Source of the DNA: Paraglaciecola polaris LMG 21857
GTDB taxonomy: Bacteria; Pseudomonadota; Gammaproteobacteria; Enterobacterales; Alteromonadaceae
Reading direction: 5' to 3'
NCBI RefSeq assembly: GCF_000315055.1
Contig: NZ_BAER01000138.1
Location: 19,591-83,590 of the forward strand
Length of the DNA: 64,000 nucleotides
Position 1 is the first letter of the stretch. The number at the start of each line of letters is the position of its first letter. Positions 54,705 to 63,046 of the stretch are shown one piece after another. The notes under the pieces are model-generated. The model worked only from the letters and a program-made list of their open reading frames with translations. It ran no database searches and was not told the origin of the DNA. The translations under genes were made by a program, and so were the position numbers.

Positions 54705-56420
54705 ATGCGCACAAGCCAATATTTACTATCAACCCAGAAAGAAACGCCTGCAGATGCAGAAGTGATCAGCCATCAGCTTATGTTACGTGCGGGCTTGGTT
54801 CGCAAGCTTGCTTCCGGACTGTACACTTGGTTACCAACCGGCTTGCGTGTATTGAACAAAGTCGCCCAGATTGTGCGTGAAGAAATGGACAGTGCTGGTT
54901 CATTGGAAATATTAATGCCTGTCGTACAACCTGCTGATTTATGGCAAGAATCTGGTCGTTGGGATGAATATGGCCCTGAGCTTCTGCGCATAAAAGACCG
55001 CCACAACAGAGACTTTGTTTTGGGGCCGACTCATGAAGAAGTCGTTACCGCTTTGGTTAAAAATGAAGTCAGCAGTTACAAACAGCTGCCACTGAATGTT
55101 TATCAAATTCAAACCAAATTCCGTGACGAAGTACGCCCCCGTTTCGGCGTAATGCGTGGCCGTGAGTTCACCATGAAAGATGCTTACTCCTTCCATTTAA
55201 GCGATGAGTGCTTGAATAAAACCTATGATGACATGTTTGCTGCTTATTGCCGTGTGTTCGAGCGGATCAATTTAGAATTTCGCCCAGTTATTGCCGATAA
55301 CGGTTCGATTGGGGGCAATGCGTCCCATGAATTTCATGTATTGGCTGACTCAGGGGAAGACGATATTGCCTTTAGTAATGCATCAGATTACGCCGCAAAC
55401 ATCGAAAAAGCAGAAGCCTTGGCACCACAATCAGCACGCCCAGCGCCCGGTGCTGAATTGACGAAAGTAGACACACCGAATGCAAAAACGATTGAACAAG
55501 TTAGTGCGCTATTAAACGTGCCTGCTGCGCAATCGGTGAAAACCCTCATTGTACTTGGCGAAGCGGATGACAAAGGTCAACAAGGTCTAGTGGCCCTTGT
55601 TTTACGTGGCGATCATCAGTTAAATGAATTAAAAGCCGAGAAAATCGAAGGGGTATGTTCTCCCCTGACTATGGCCAGCGAAGAGCAAATAGAGCAAAGC
55701 TTGCATTGCGCTGTGGGCTCGATTGGCCCAGTTGGTTTATCTCTGCCTGTTATCGCCGACCGCAGTGCTGCGGTCCTCGCTGACTTTGTCTGTGGCGCCA
55801 ATGAAAACAACGTACATTATACTGGTGCTAACTGGGAACGTGACGCCAAAAGTTTCCACGTTGCCGATATCCGTAACGTGCAGGCTGGCGATCCGTCACC
55901 CGATGGCAAAGGCACACTGGAAATCAAACGTGGTATCGAAGTGGGTCACATATTCCAATTAGGTACTAAATACTCACACGCCTTGAACTGTGGCGTGTTA
56001 GATGAAAACGGTAAACACCAAGTGCTTAACATGGGCTGTTATGGCATTGGGGTCTCGCGTATTGTGGCAGCGGCCATTGAGCAAAACCACGATAAGTACG
56101 GTATTATTTGGCCAGATGCAATCGCACCATTTAAAATAGCCATTGTTCCCATGAACATGCACAAATCTCATCGTATACAACAAGTGGCTGAAGAGCTCTA
56201 CGCTCAACTGAAAGCTGCAGGTATTGAGGTATTGTTCGACGACCGTAAAGAGCGACCAGGTGTTATGTTCAATGACATGGAATTGGTAGGCGTGCCCCAT
56301 ACTATCGTTATCGGCGAACGTAATCTTGACGAGCAGAAAGTCGAATACAAAAACCGTCGTAGCGGGGAGAAACAATTAATTGATGTCTCTCAAATGGTAG
56401 AATTTGCTACCTCATTGTAA
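54705..56420 (+). CDS. proS: Prolyl-tRNA synthetase
   Basis: Class II aminoacyl-tRNA synthetase, bacterial type with an editing insertion. The 571-residue protein starts [20 protein letters not shown], nearly as E. coli ProS. Motif 2 ([20 protein letters not shown]), the INS editing domain (about 230-390) and motif 3 ([19 protein letters not shown]) are present, followed by an anticodon-binding domain. Length as expected (572 in E. coli). Two terminator-like hairpins follow. Confidence 0.97.
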   Translation: MRTSQYLLSTQKETPADAEVISHQLMLRAGLVRKLASGLYTWLPTGLRVLNKVAQIVREEMDSAGSLEILMPVVQPADLWQESGRWDEYGPELLRIKDRHNRDFVLGPTHEEVVTALVKNEVSSYKQLPLNVYQIQTKFRDEVRPRFGVMRGREFTMKDAYSFHLSDECLNKTYDDMFAAYCRVFERINLEFRPVIADNGSIGGNASHEFHVLADSGEDDIAFSNASDYAANIEKAEALAPQSARPAPGAELTKVDTPNAKTIEQVSALLNVPAAQSVKTLIVLGEADDKGQQGLVALVLRGDHQLNELKAEKIEGVCSPLTMASEEQIEQSLHCAVGSIGPVGLSLPVIADRSAAVLADFVCGANENNVHYTGANWERDAKSFHVADIRNVQAGDPSPDGKGTLEIKRGIEVGHIFQLGTKYSHALNCGVLDENGKHQVLNMGCYGIGVSRIVAAAIEQNHDKYGIIWPDAIAPFKIAIVPMNMHKSHRIQQVAEELYAQLKAAGIEVLFDDRKERPGVMFNDMELVGVPHTIVIGERNLDEQKVEYKNRRSGEKQLIDVSQMVEFATSL

Positions 56421-56432
56421 TCAAGCAAACTC

Positions 56433-56492
56433 AATAGTGGCTGGATTTTACCAGCCGCTATTCCCAAAAGCGCATATATAGCGCTTTTTATT
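56433..56492 (+). terminator. Tandem terminator hairpins after proS
   Basis: First stem: AATAGTGGCTGG (56433-56444) with CCAGCCGCTATT (56451-56462), 12 pairs including one G-T. Second: AAAAGCGC (56466-56473) with GCGCTTTT (56481-56488), followed by further Ts, and preceded by an A run. The second has the intrinsic-terminator shape. Confidence 0.75.
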
Positions 56493-56645
56493 GCCCAAGA
56501 TATACCTGAGTATAAGATTAGAGCTTATTGAACAAGCCGTTTAGTGCTAACCTTTAGCCCAATATACATCCCACTTCAGCTTTCTTAATTGCCGTGCATA
56601 GTGATAATCGCTAACAGGCAAATGGCTAGCGAGCGATAATTGAGT

Positions 56646-57491
56646 ATGTCGATGCAATTAACCTTTTATGGCGTACGTGGCTCAGTGCCAACACCAGGCG
56701 CCGATTACATTCGTTACGGCGGTAACACTGCGTGTGTCCATATTGAGTTAGACGACGGCAGCGATATTATCATCGATGCTGGCACTGGCATTCGTGAATT
56801 GGGCCAAAAACTCATTGCCAAAGATGGCGATATTCACCTGTTACTGACGCATAATCATTGGGATCACATTCAGGGTTTTCCTTTTTTTGCACCAATTTAT
56901 CAGCCCCAGCGAAATATTTTCATCACCCCAGGACAAACCACCCTAGCGGAACACGATAATATTTTAAAACAAATGAGTGGCAGCTATTTTCCTGTCCCCT
57001 TCAGCGCATTGCAATCTAATATAACCCTCATACCTCAGCCTGACGATAAGCTGCAATGGCAGATTGGCCAAGCCTGTATTCAACGACAAAAAATAAACCA
57101 CCCCGGTGGTGGCAGCGCTTACAGCGTTTCAGCAGATGGCAGTAAAGTGGTGTACATTACCGACAATGAGCTGTATCCCCCGTATAAAAAGAATACTGAT
57201 TTTCTTAACTGGGTGGAGTTTGCTAGAGACGCAGATTTGGTTATTCACGATGCACAATATATGTTGGCTGATATGCCAGGCAAATCGGGTTGGGGACACT
57301 CAGTTGCCGAAGAAGCCGTAAAGCTATCAATGGCTTGCCGTGCGAAACGTTTAGCGTTATACAGTCATGATCACATGCGCACCGATGACAATGTTGCCGC
57401 AGTAGAAGCCCAATGCCAAGAATTGGTCGGCATAGCAGAAGCAGATCTAACACTATTCGCCGCGGCGGAAGGTATGAGCATCGCTCTATAA
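56646..57491 (+). CDS. MBL-fold metallohydrolase (phosphodiesterase-like)
   Basis: About 281 residues. The metallo-beta-lactamase fold is shown by MQLTFYGVRGSVPTPGADY, RYGGNTACVHI, IIIDAGTGIRELG and the metal motif LTHNHWDHIQGFPFF (HxHxDH) near residues 74-88, with YITDNEL and LVIHDAQYM supplying later ligands. The N-terminus with GVRGS and GGNTxC places it near the bacterial phosphodiesterase-like MBL proteins that act on small cyclic or phosphate esters. Substrate unknown. The ATG at 56646 is preferred over a TTG at 56640. A patatin gene follows after 26 bp and is probably co-transcribed. Confidence 0.85.
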   Translation: MSMQLTFYGVRGSVPTPGADYIRYGGNTACVHIELDDGSDIIIDAGTGIRELGQKLIAKDGDIHLLLTHNHWDHIQGFPFFAPIYQPQRNIFITPGQTTLAEHDNILKQMSGSYFPVPFSALQSNITLIPQPDDKLQWQIGQACIQRQKINHPGGGSAYSVSADGSKVVYITDNELYPPYKKNTDFLNWVEFARDADLVIHDAQYMLADMPGKSGWGHSVAEEAVKLSMACRAKRLALYSHDHMRTDDNVAAVEAQCQELVGIAEADLTLFAAAEGMSIAL

Positions 57492-57517
57492 GCCCAATAG
57501 TAGGACCCAAATACACC

Positions 57518-58648
57518 ATGCATGCCCGTAATCACTATGCGTTGCTTTTATCCGGCGGTGGCGCCAGAGCCGCTTATCAGTTGGGTGTACTAAAATCCAT
57601 TAGTACTTTTTTACCTCGAAACCAGGGTATACCTTTTCCCATTGTATGCGGTAGTTCAGCTGGGGCGATTAATGCCACAGGACTCGCCTGCTATGCTTCT
57701 TGTTATCATTTAGGCATACGTAAACTGGAACACGTATGGAAAAACTTCACCACTCGTCAAGTATATCGTAGTGGTATTCGTGACGTGTATTCACATTTAG
57801 CAAAAAGTTACTTTCGCAGTTTTCAGTCGACGCTAAATCAAAAACAAGCAAGCAGTTTGTTGAACAATGAACCGCTGCGACGACTCATTCGCAGCCGTTT
57901 GGACTTCAAGCGGATTGATAACAATGTTGCCAATGGATATTTACGCGCTATTAGCATCAGCGCGTCAAGCTATAGCACCCATGATTCCATTAGTTACTTC
58001 CAAGGTCATCATGATATTCAGCCTTGGCATAGACAGCAGCGCAGAGGCATAAAAACCGCACTGCACAGTGAGCATCTAATGGCCTCATCTGCGATCCCGC
58101 TGGTTTTCCCTCCAGTGAAACTTGACGGTGAATTTTTGGGTGACGGATCGGTGCATCAGCTTTCCCCTTTGAGTCCAGCGATACACCTTGGCGCGCAAAA
58201 AATAATGGTCATAGGTGTTGAACAACCCGAACGTGCACCGCGTTTTACCGACGTCGCTCATTATCCAGGCAGTTTAGAAATTGCGGGGCATTTATTGGAT
58301 ACGATCTTCGCAGACACCCTGCGCTCTGATTTAGAACGTATGCAACGTATCAATCAAACACTTGAACAACTGACACCCCAGCAGCGTTTGCAAAGTCCTC
58401 TGAAAACAATCGATTGCTTAGTGATAAATCCCAGCATTACCTTTAACGATATGGCTGCACGCCATTTTCATCAAATGCCTTCTGGGATAAAGTCGTTGCT
58501 GCGCTTGATGGGCTTACACAATAAAGCAGATTCATCATTGCTGAGCTACCTCATTTTCGAGCAAGAATATTGTAAAGAGTTGATAGAACTCGGTTTTAAT
58601 GACGGCCTTGCCCGAGCGGAAGAGATCCGCAGTTTTTTGACTATCTAA
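57518..58648 (+). CDS. Patatin-like phospholipase
   Basis: About 376 residues. The lipase features are the oxyanion loop LLLSGGGARAAYQLGVLK (about 10-27), the nucleophile elbow CGSSAGAIN (GxSxG, Ser about 50) and the catalytic Asp in FLGDGSVHQLSP (DG motif), giving a Ser-Asp dyad. The rest has no transmembrane segment. The ATG at 57518 (MHARNHYALLL) has TAGGA upstream; an earlier in-frame start at 57413 would lie inside the MBL gene and is rejected. Likely acts on membrane or storage lipids; whether it is secreted cannot be seen. Confidence 0.88.
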   Translation: MHARNHYALLLSGGGARAAYQLGVLKSISTFLPRNQGIPFPIVCGSSAGAINATGLACYASCYHLGIRKLEHVWKNFTTRQVYRSGIRDVYSHLAKSYFRSFQSTLNQKQASSLLNNEPLRRLIRSRLDFKRIDNNVANGYLRAISISASSYSTHDSISYFQGHHDIQPWHRQQRRGIKTALHSEHLMASSAIPLVFPPVKLDGEFLGDGSVHQLSPLSPAIHLGAQKIMVIGVEQPERAPRFTDVAHYPGSLEIAGHLLDTIFADTLRSDLERMQRINQTLEQLTPQQRLQSPLKTIDCLVINPSITFNDMAARHFHQMPSGIKSLLRLMGLHNKADSSLLSYLIFEQEYCKELIELGFNDGLARAEEIRSFLTI

Positions 58649-58675
58649 CCACTTATGGTAGTTAGCTAAGATGAA

Positions 58676-58694
58676 TGGCCTATAATTTAGGCCA
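58676..58694. terminator. Hairpin between convergent genes
   Basis: TGGCCTA (58676-58682), loop TAATT, TAGGCCA (58688-58694): a perfect 7-bp stem between the convergent patatin and solute-binding-like genes. There is no strong T run on either side, so it is a tentative bidirectional terminator. Confidence 0.4.
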
Positions 58695-58695
58695 G

Positions 58696-59439
58696 TTAAA
58701 GGATTTCCACTTGTTTGCCACAGCCATAATCGGTTAGTTGGGCAAGACTTTTGTCAATGTTCAACCAACCTTCCTTGCGCATTTCTCGCAGGTTTTCCGC
58801 GAGTGCAGACACGAGAGACTGATGTTTACGATGCACAAAATGGTATCCGTAACGTACTAACGAAGGTTCAAGTTTAAAGAAATACTTGTCGCCATTGGCC
58901 TGACAAATTATCTGCTTTCCTTCAAGGGTGGTCGCTAAAATCCCTTGTACTAGGCCTTGATCAAGCAGTTTTCCTAAGCCTTTGGCCGATGACACATATT
59001 CGCAACTCAATAAGAATTGCACACAAATTTCTGCCGCTCTTTCAAACCCGGATAACATTGCCACCTTGTCATTTTTACGTATCCCACATGTATTTTGCTG
59101 TACACAGAAAAATCCCGTATTTCCCACGCCTATGGGCTCATCGATACGAATGAGGTTTGCATAACGCTGACCCACAGACACAAAACGGTAAGCTTCAGCG
59201 TCTAGCTCGCCATTATTAACCGTGGTCAACCCACGTTTAGACGGCAGATATATTAGTGTGGGCTTGATATCAAGGCTTGCGTACAGACGATTGAAGAGAC
59301 GAATGGTGCTTTTTTGCGGTGCTTTGCCAGCCGCTTCTGTGACGTCTATCGTGAAGACTGCGGCATCTGGTCGCGGGTTGGACTTTACTTGAGTAGACAC
59401 AAGCAGCGCCAATAAAAGTAAGATAGTGGTCAATGTCAT
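58696..59439 (-). CDS. Periplasmic solute-binding-like protein (SBP family 3-like)
   Basis: A 247-residue exported protein (signal peptide to about residue 21: LLLALLVSTQVKSN). The order of segments (FTIDVTEAAGKAPQKST, LDIKPTLIYLPSKRGLTTVN, GELDAEAYRFVSVGQRYANLI, then GFFCVQQNT and LVRYGYHFVHRK) resembles the transporter substrate-binding domain family, often seen as stand-alone periplasmic proteins in marine gammaproteobacteria. Several Cys residues may form disulfides. No transporter or sensor gene is next to it. Ligand unknown. Confidence 0.7.
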   Translation of the reverse strand: MTLTTILLLLALLVSTQVKSNPRPDAAVFTIDVTEAAGKAPQKSTIRLFNRLYASLDIKPTLIYLPSKRGLTTVNNGELDAEAYRFVSVGQRYANLIRIDEPIGVGNTGFFCVQQNTCGIRKNDKVAMLSGFERAAEICVQFLLSCEYVSSAKGLGKLLDQGLVQGILATTLEGKQIICQANGDKYFFKLEPSLVRYGYHFVHRKHQSLVSALAENLREMRKEGWLNIDKSLAQLTDYGCGKQVEIL

Positions 59440-59567
59440 GGATTTTTTCTTATTTATTGTCAGATTACTCTAGCACGCAAAATCAGATTTATCAGTACAT
59501 CGCTTTCGCTCTTTAGCCTAGACACTGCCGCCAAAAGAGGAACGTATCCGCTCCCCTGACTAAACGG

Positions 59568-60041
59568 TTAATCCTTTTCTGCTTCACCACGTAGCTTTAA
59601 CTGCAATCCTTTTAAGAAGTTACGTAGAAACTGATCCTGACACTCACGGTAATGACGGTTACCTGGCTTACGGAACAAGGCGCTTAACTCATGCTTAGAA
59701 AGGCGAAAGTCACTCTTATCCATGATGGCAAGAATATCTTCTGCTTGTAAATTAAGGGCAATTTTCAGCTTCATTAGGATAATGTTATTGGTTAACACAC
59801 GTTCAACCGGTGCTGGCGCACCTTCACGTTTGCCACGTTTTAGATTAATTAAGCCGTTTAAGAATAAGGCAAATTGTAAATCAGTGATGCGCACAAATTC
59901 TGGTTCTTCCTCTTTGCGTAACCAACTATGTAACTGGGTAGTCGTCGCCGGATATTCCGCTTGGGCGAACACCTCGAGCATTTGCTTATCGTTGAAATCA
60001 AAAATATAGCGAATACGACGCATCACATCGTTATTAATCAT
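59568..60041 (-). CDS. YehS family (DUF1456) protein
   Basis: About 157 residues, starting MINNDVMRRIRYIFDFNDKQ at ATG 60041 with AGGA at 6-7 nt; an in-frame start at 60155 would add an unrelated N-terminus and is rejected. It contains two repeats of a DUF1456 unit: the first around residues 5-60 (DVMRRIRYIFDFNDKQMLEV, ADFALFLNGLI-like core) and the second around 80-140 (NNIILMKLKIALNLQAEDIL, LSKHELSALFRKPGNRHY). Length equals E. coli YehS (156). Function unknown in the family. Adjacent AraC gene lies upstream with a 114-bp gap. Confidence 0.9.
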   Translation of the reverse strand: MINNDVMRRIRYIFDFNDKQMLEVFAQAEYPATTTQLHSWLRKEEEPEFVRITDLQFALFLNGLINLKRGKREGAPAPVERVLTNNIILMKLKIALNLQAEDILAIMDKSDFRLSKHELSALFRKPGNRHYRECQDQFLRNFLKGLQLKLRGEAEKD

Positions 60042-60155
60042 GGTAATTCCTATCAGTGTCCTGCGCCCAATGGGATCATTGGGAAATTCAATGACGCTAT
60101 CATACCCATGTTGCCCCCAAAGCACGATGAAAAACCGCGCTTGGGCGACAATCAA

Positions 60156-61103
60156 TTAGGCAATGGGTAAATAAATATCAATTATGCTGTTTTCTTCTGT
60201 CACATCAGGAAAGTCCTGAACGCGCTCTATAAACAAAGGTGCATTACGCAGTACCACATTCGCTTTGCAAAGCCAGTCCCGATACAAATACCCAATGCTG
60301 TCGCCTAACTTGCTGTTATTACCGATATGGCGCAAAACCGCACATCGTCCTCCTTCTATCTCTCCTTGTTGCACATCATACTGATTGAATTTAACGGTTG
60401 ACACGATTGAGGCGCCTACATCAAACCGATAAGTCTCGGGTGCGACAGAGTTCGGGTCGTCGTACAGAATATTAAAGGTTTTGCTTATTTTTGCAGAAGG
60501 TCCGTTTTCCCGCCGCCACTGGATAAAACGTGACACAGTATGCAGCACTGTAGTGGGGCAACCTCTATGCGCAAGAAAGGCAATAGCAGTAAAGGGAAAA
60601 TCCACCAACTTGACCTGCCCATTATGATGCGGCTTCGAATCGTTTACGGATAGTCGGTGTTTAAGATCTAGGTTTAAAAATGTCGTTAACGTGTCTGTAG
60701 GCTGCATTGACTCGCCAACCGTCTCGTGTGGTTGTGCTCTTTGTCCAAAATAACGCTTACGATAAGTTAAAGGGGAAAGACCTGACTCACGCTTAAACGC
60801 CCGGCTGAAGCTGTGTTGATCGTTAAATCCGCAGCTAAGAGCGATATCTATCATCGACATGTGTTGACGAAAGGCTAATTGCCAACACGCCTTTTTAAGA
60901 CGTAGAAAAAGTACGTATTTAGCCACTCCAAAACCGGTGTAAAGCGCAAATAAACGCTGAAAATGAAACATCGAAAAACAGGCGACATCGGCCAATTCAA
61001 GCATATTTAATGGCTCATCAATATGAGCTTGAATATACCGTTTAACACCCTCTATTCTTGTTAGATGAAGCCGCTGGGTATTCAATTTTTGCTGTTTTTT
61101 CAT
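60156..61103 (-). CDS. AraC family regulator with GyrI-like effector domain
   Basis: About 315 residues. N-terminal AraC DNA-binding domain (about 15-115): VKRYIQAHIDEPLNMLELAD, then FSMFHFQRLFALYTGFGVAK, IDIALSCGFNDQHSFSRAFK and RESGLSPLTYRKRYF. The C-terminus (about 150-315) has the effector-binding layout of GyrI/Rob-type proteins (VKLVDFPFTAIAFLAHRG, FNILYDDPNSV, GRCAVLRHIGN, FIERVQDFPDVTEEN). ATG 61103 is chosen; a TTG at 61133 is possible. Such regulators sense lipophilic or drug-like ligands and often control efflux or their own neighbours; target unknown here. Confidence 0.88.
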   Translation of the reverse strand: MKKQQKLNTQRLHLTRIEGVKRYIQAHIDEPLNMLELADVACFSMFHFQRLFALYTGFGVAKYVLFLRLKKACWQLAFRQHMSMIDIALSCGFNDQHSFSRAFKRESGLSPLTYRKRYFGQRAQPHETVGESMQPTDTLTTFLNLDLKHRLSVNDSKPHHNGQVKLVDFPFTAIAFLAHRGCPTTVLHTVSRFIQWRRENGPSAKISKTFNILYDDPNSVAPETYRFDVGASIVSTVKFNQYDVQQGEIEGGRCAVLRHIGNNSKLGDSIGYLYRDWLCKANVVLRNAPLFIERVQDFPDVTEENSIIDIYLPIA

Positions 61104-61181
61104 GTCAATATGCCACGGGAAAACCAAGCCCAATAATGGGCGAGGCTAACGATTCAAACTTAACGATTTATGCGTATTGCA

Positions 61182-62984
61182 TTATTTGAATAACGTTTGG
61201 ATAAGAATTTGGCGAGTATCTGCGGGATCAATGACGGCATCAATCTCTAGCACGCTTGCCACTTCACTTGCTTGACCATTTGCATACTGCTTAGCAACTA
61301 ATTTCTCGTACAAATCTTGACGCGCGGCCGAGTTCTCTTGGGCTGCGAGCTCTTTGCTAAATCCAAGTTTAACCGCCCCTTCAAGACCCATTCCACCAAA
61401 CTCCCCCGTAGGCCAAGACAGCATATAGTGTGGTTTCATTGTACTGCCGCCAAGTAGTGCTTGTGCCCCTAACCCATAACACTTACGTAACGTAACTGCC
61501 ACTAATGGCACGCTTAATTTGGCCCCACCAGTGAAGAGTTTCGACAACCTTCGCACTGCCCCTCGTTGCTCGTGCTCTGGCCCAACCATAAAGCCTGGGG
61601 TATCACATAAGCTTAACAGGGGAATGTTAAACCCATTGCACAGTTGCATAAATTCAGCCGCTTTTTCACCTGCATCTACATCTATCGCGCCACCCAGAAC
61701 TTTACAATCACTGGCTAACACGCCCACAGGTTTCCCTTGTAGGCGTATAAAACCGCTGATGATCGCCCCTCCAAATTGCCGCTGTAGTTCAGTAAAACTG
61801 TCGCTATCAGCCAATAACTCAATCGCTTGACGCATGTCGTACACAAATCGGCGATCATCCGGCAGTACGTCACGCAGCAAAGGTTGCATGGCTTGTTTCT
61901 CAGCCTGCTCTTTAGCAGAGTATTCGCAATCACCCTGAAAATAGCCTAAACAGCGCTTGGCTAATTCAGTGGCGTGGCATTCATCATCAGCGACAATATC
62001 AACAACGCCATTTTTTGCTTGGATAGCAATTGGCCCGATATCCTTAGCATCGACTTTACCTAAGCCTCCCCCCTCAATCATTGCCGGGCCAGCCATACCA
62101 ATCCACGATTGTTTTGTAGCAATGCGAATATCTGCTGCACCGAATAAGGCGGCGTTACCGGCAAAACAATAGCCATTAGCAACCGCTATACGCGGCACCA
62201 CTGCGCTAAGTCGCGCCCAACTGGAAAAGGATGCGCACTGCAATCCAGAGTTGACTACGGTGATGTCAGTATCGCCCGGTCGTCCACCGCCTCCCTCGGC
62301 ATACATGATCACGGGTAATTTTTGCTGTTCGGCAACCGCTAAAATCCGATCTAGTTTTTGATGATGAAAAAAGCCTTGTGTGCCCGCTAACACGCTGTAG
62401 TCGTTGATCACTATGGCGGTCTTGTAACGAGTAGACGTAACATCTGAGTCGGGAGCCCCGTTGACCCCCCCAACCCCCGTAATAATGCCATCGGCAGCGG
62501 TGGCACTTTTCAATTCTTGATAATCACGTCTTTGACGCTGGGCCGCTACCGCAAATTGTCCATATTCCATGAAACTATTTACATCGCACAGATCGGCCAG
62601 ATTCTGCCGTGCGCTGCGATATCCTTGCCCTTGTCGTTTGGACAACGCCTTAGTTCTGGCTTCATCTAGCGTCAATTGTTGCCGAGTACGAAAAGCGTAT
62701 AACGCGCTTTCTACACTGGATAATGACTTTGGATCCGTGAGCGCCACGTCGCTGTGGGATATATGGTCAATTTCAATCAATGCTTGTTCCGTCTCAACCT
62801 CGTCGTCAGTGCTCACCAATAATCGACGAATCACGCCGGCTTGTGGCGCAACTATAGGTAAATCCGTGCCCATAATATGCAGCATTAACAAAGGTTGTCC
62901 CTGTATAACGGTTTGCCCTTGATGTACCTGAATATCGGACACTATGGCAATGGAACTTGCGGTGATGGTATGGGAATGAGACAT
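61182..62984 (-). CDS. Acyl-CoA carboxylase-type carboxyltransferase with degenerate biotinyl-like domain
   Basis: A 600-residue protein. Residues about 10-75 have the biotinyl/lipoyl hammerhead pattern (VHQGQTVIQGQPLLMLHIMG, VAPQAGVIRRLLV, VETEQALIEI), but where carriers have (A/V)MKM with the acceptor Lys, it reads IMGT: the Lys is missing. The rest (about 115-600) is a fused alpha/beta carboxyltransferase with GGVNGAPDSDV, YAEGGGGRPGDT, ANGYCFAGNAALFGAADI, LSLCDTPGFMVGPEHEQRGA and GGAKLSVPLVAVTLRKCYGLG. No biotin carboxylase gene is adjacent, so a partner must be elsewhere or the reaction differs. Substrate unknown. It lies between the AraC gene and the antiporter gene, all minus strand. 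Confidence 0.85.
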   Translation of the reverse strand: MSHSHTITASSIAIVSDIQVHQGQTVIQGQPLLMLHIMGTDLPIVAPQAGVIRRLLVSTDDEVETEQALIEIDHISHSDVALTDPKSLSSVESALYAFRTRQQLTLDEARTKALSKRQGQGYRSARQNLADLCDVNSFMEYGQFAVAAQRQRRDYQELKSATAADGIITGVGGVNGAPDSDVTSTRYKTAIVINDYSVLAGTQGFFHHQKLDRILAVAEQQKLPVIMYAEGGGGRPGDTDITVVNSGLQCASFSSWARLSAVVPRIAVANGYCFAGNAALFGAADIRIATKQSWIGMAGPAMIEGGGLGKVDAKDIGPIAIQAKNGVVDIVADDECHATELAKRCLGYFQGDCEYSAKEQAEKQAMQPLLRDVLPDDRRFVYDMRQAIELLADSDSFTELQRQFGGAIISGFIRLQGKPVGVLASDCKVLGGAIDVDAGEKAAEFMQLCNGFNIPLLSLCDTPGFMVGPEHEQRGAVRRLSKLFTGGAKLSVPLVAVTLRKCYGLGAQALLGGSTMKPHYMLSWPTGEFGGMGLEGAVKLGFSKELAAQENSAARQDLYEKLVAKQYANGQASEVASVLEIDAVIDPADTRQILIQTLFK

Positions 62985-63046
62985 AATACTTCTTAGATAA
63001 ATGTGATGGCTTAAAAATGAGTATTAACGCGTGTGCATATCACGCA

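Noticed and set aside
57413..57517. Upstream start for the patatin gene
   Set aside because: Would overlap the MBL gene; the ATG at 57518 has a ribosome binding site and fits the patatin N-terminus.
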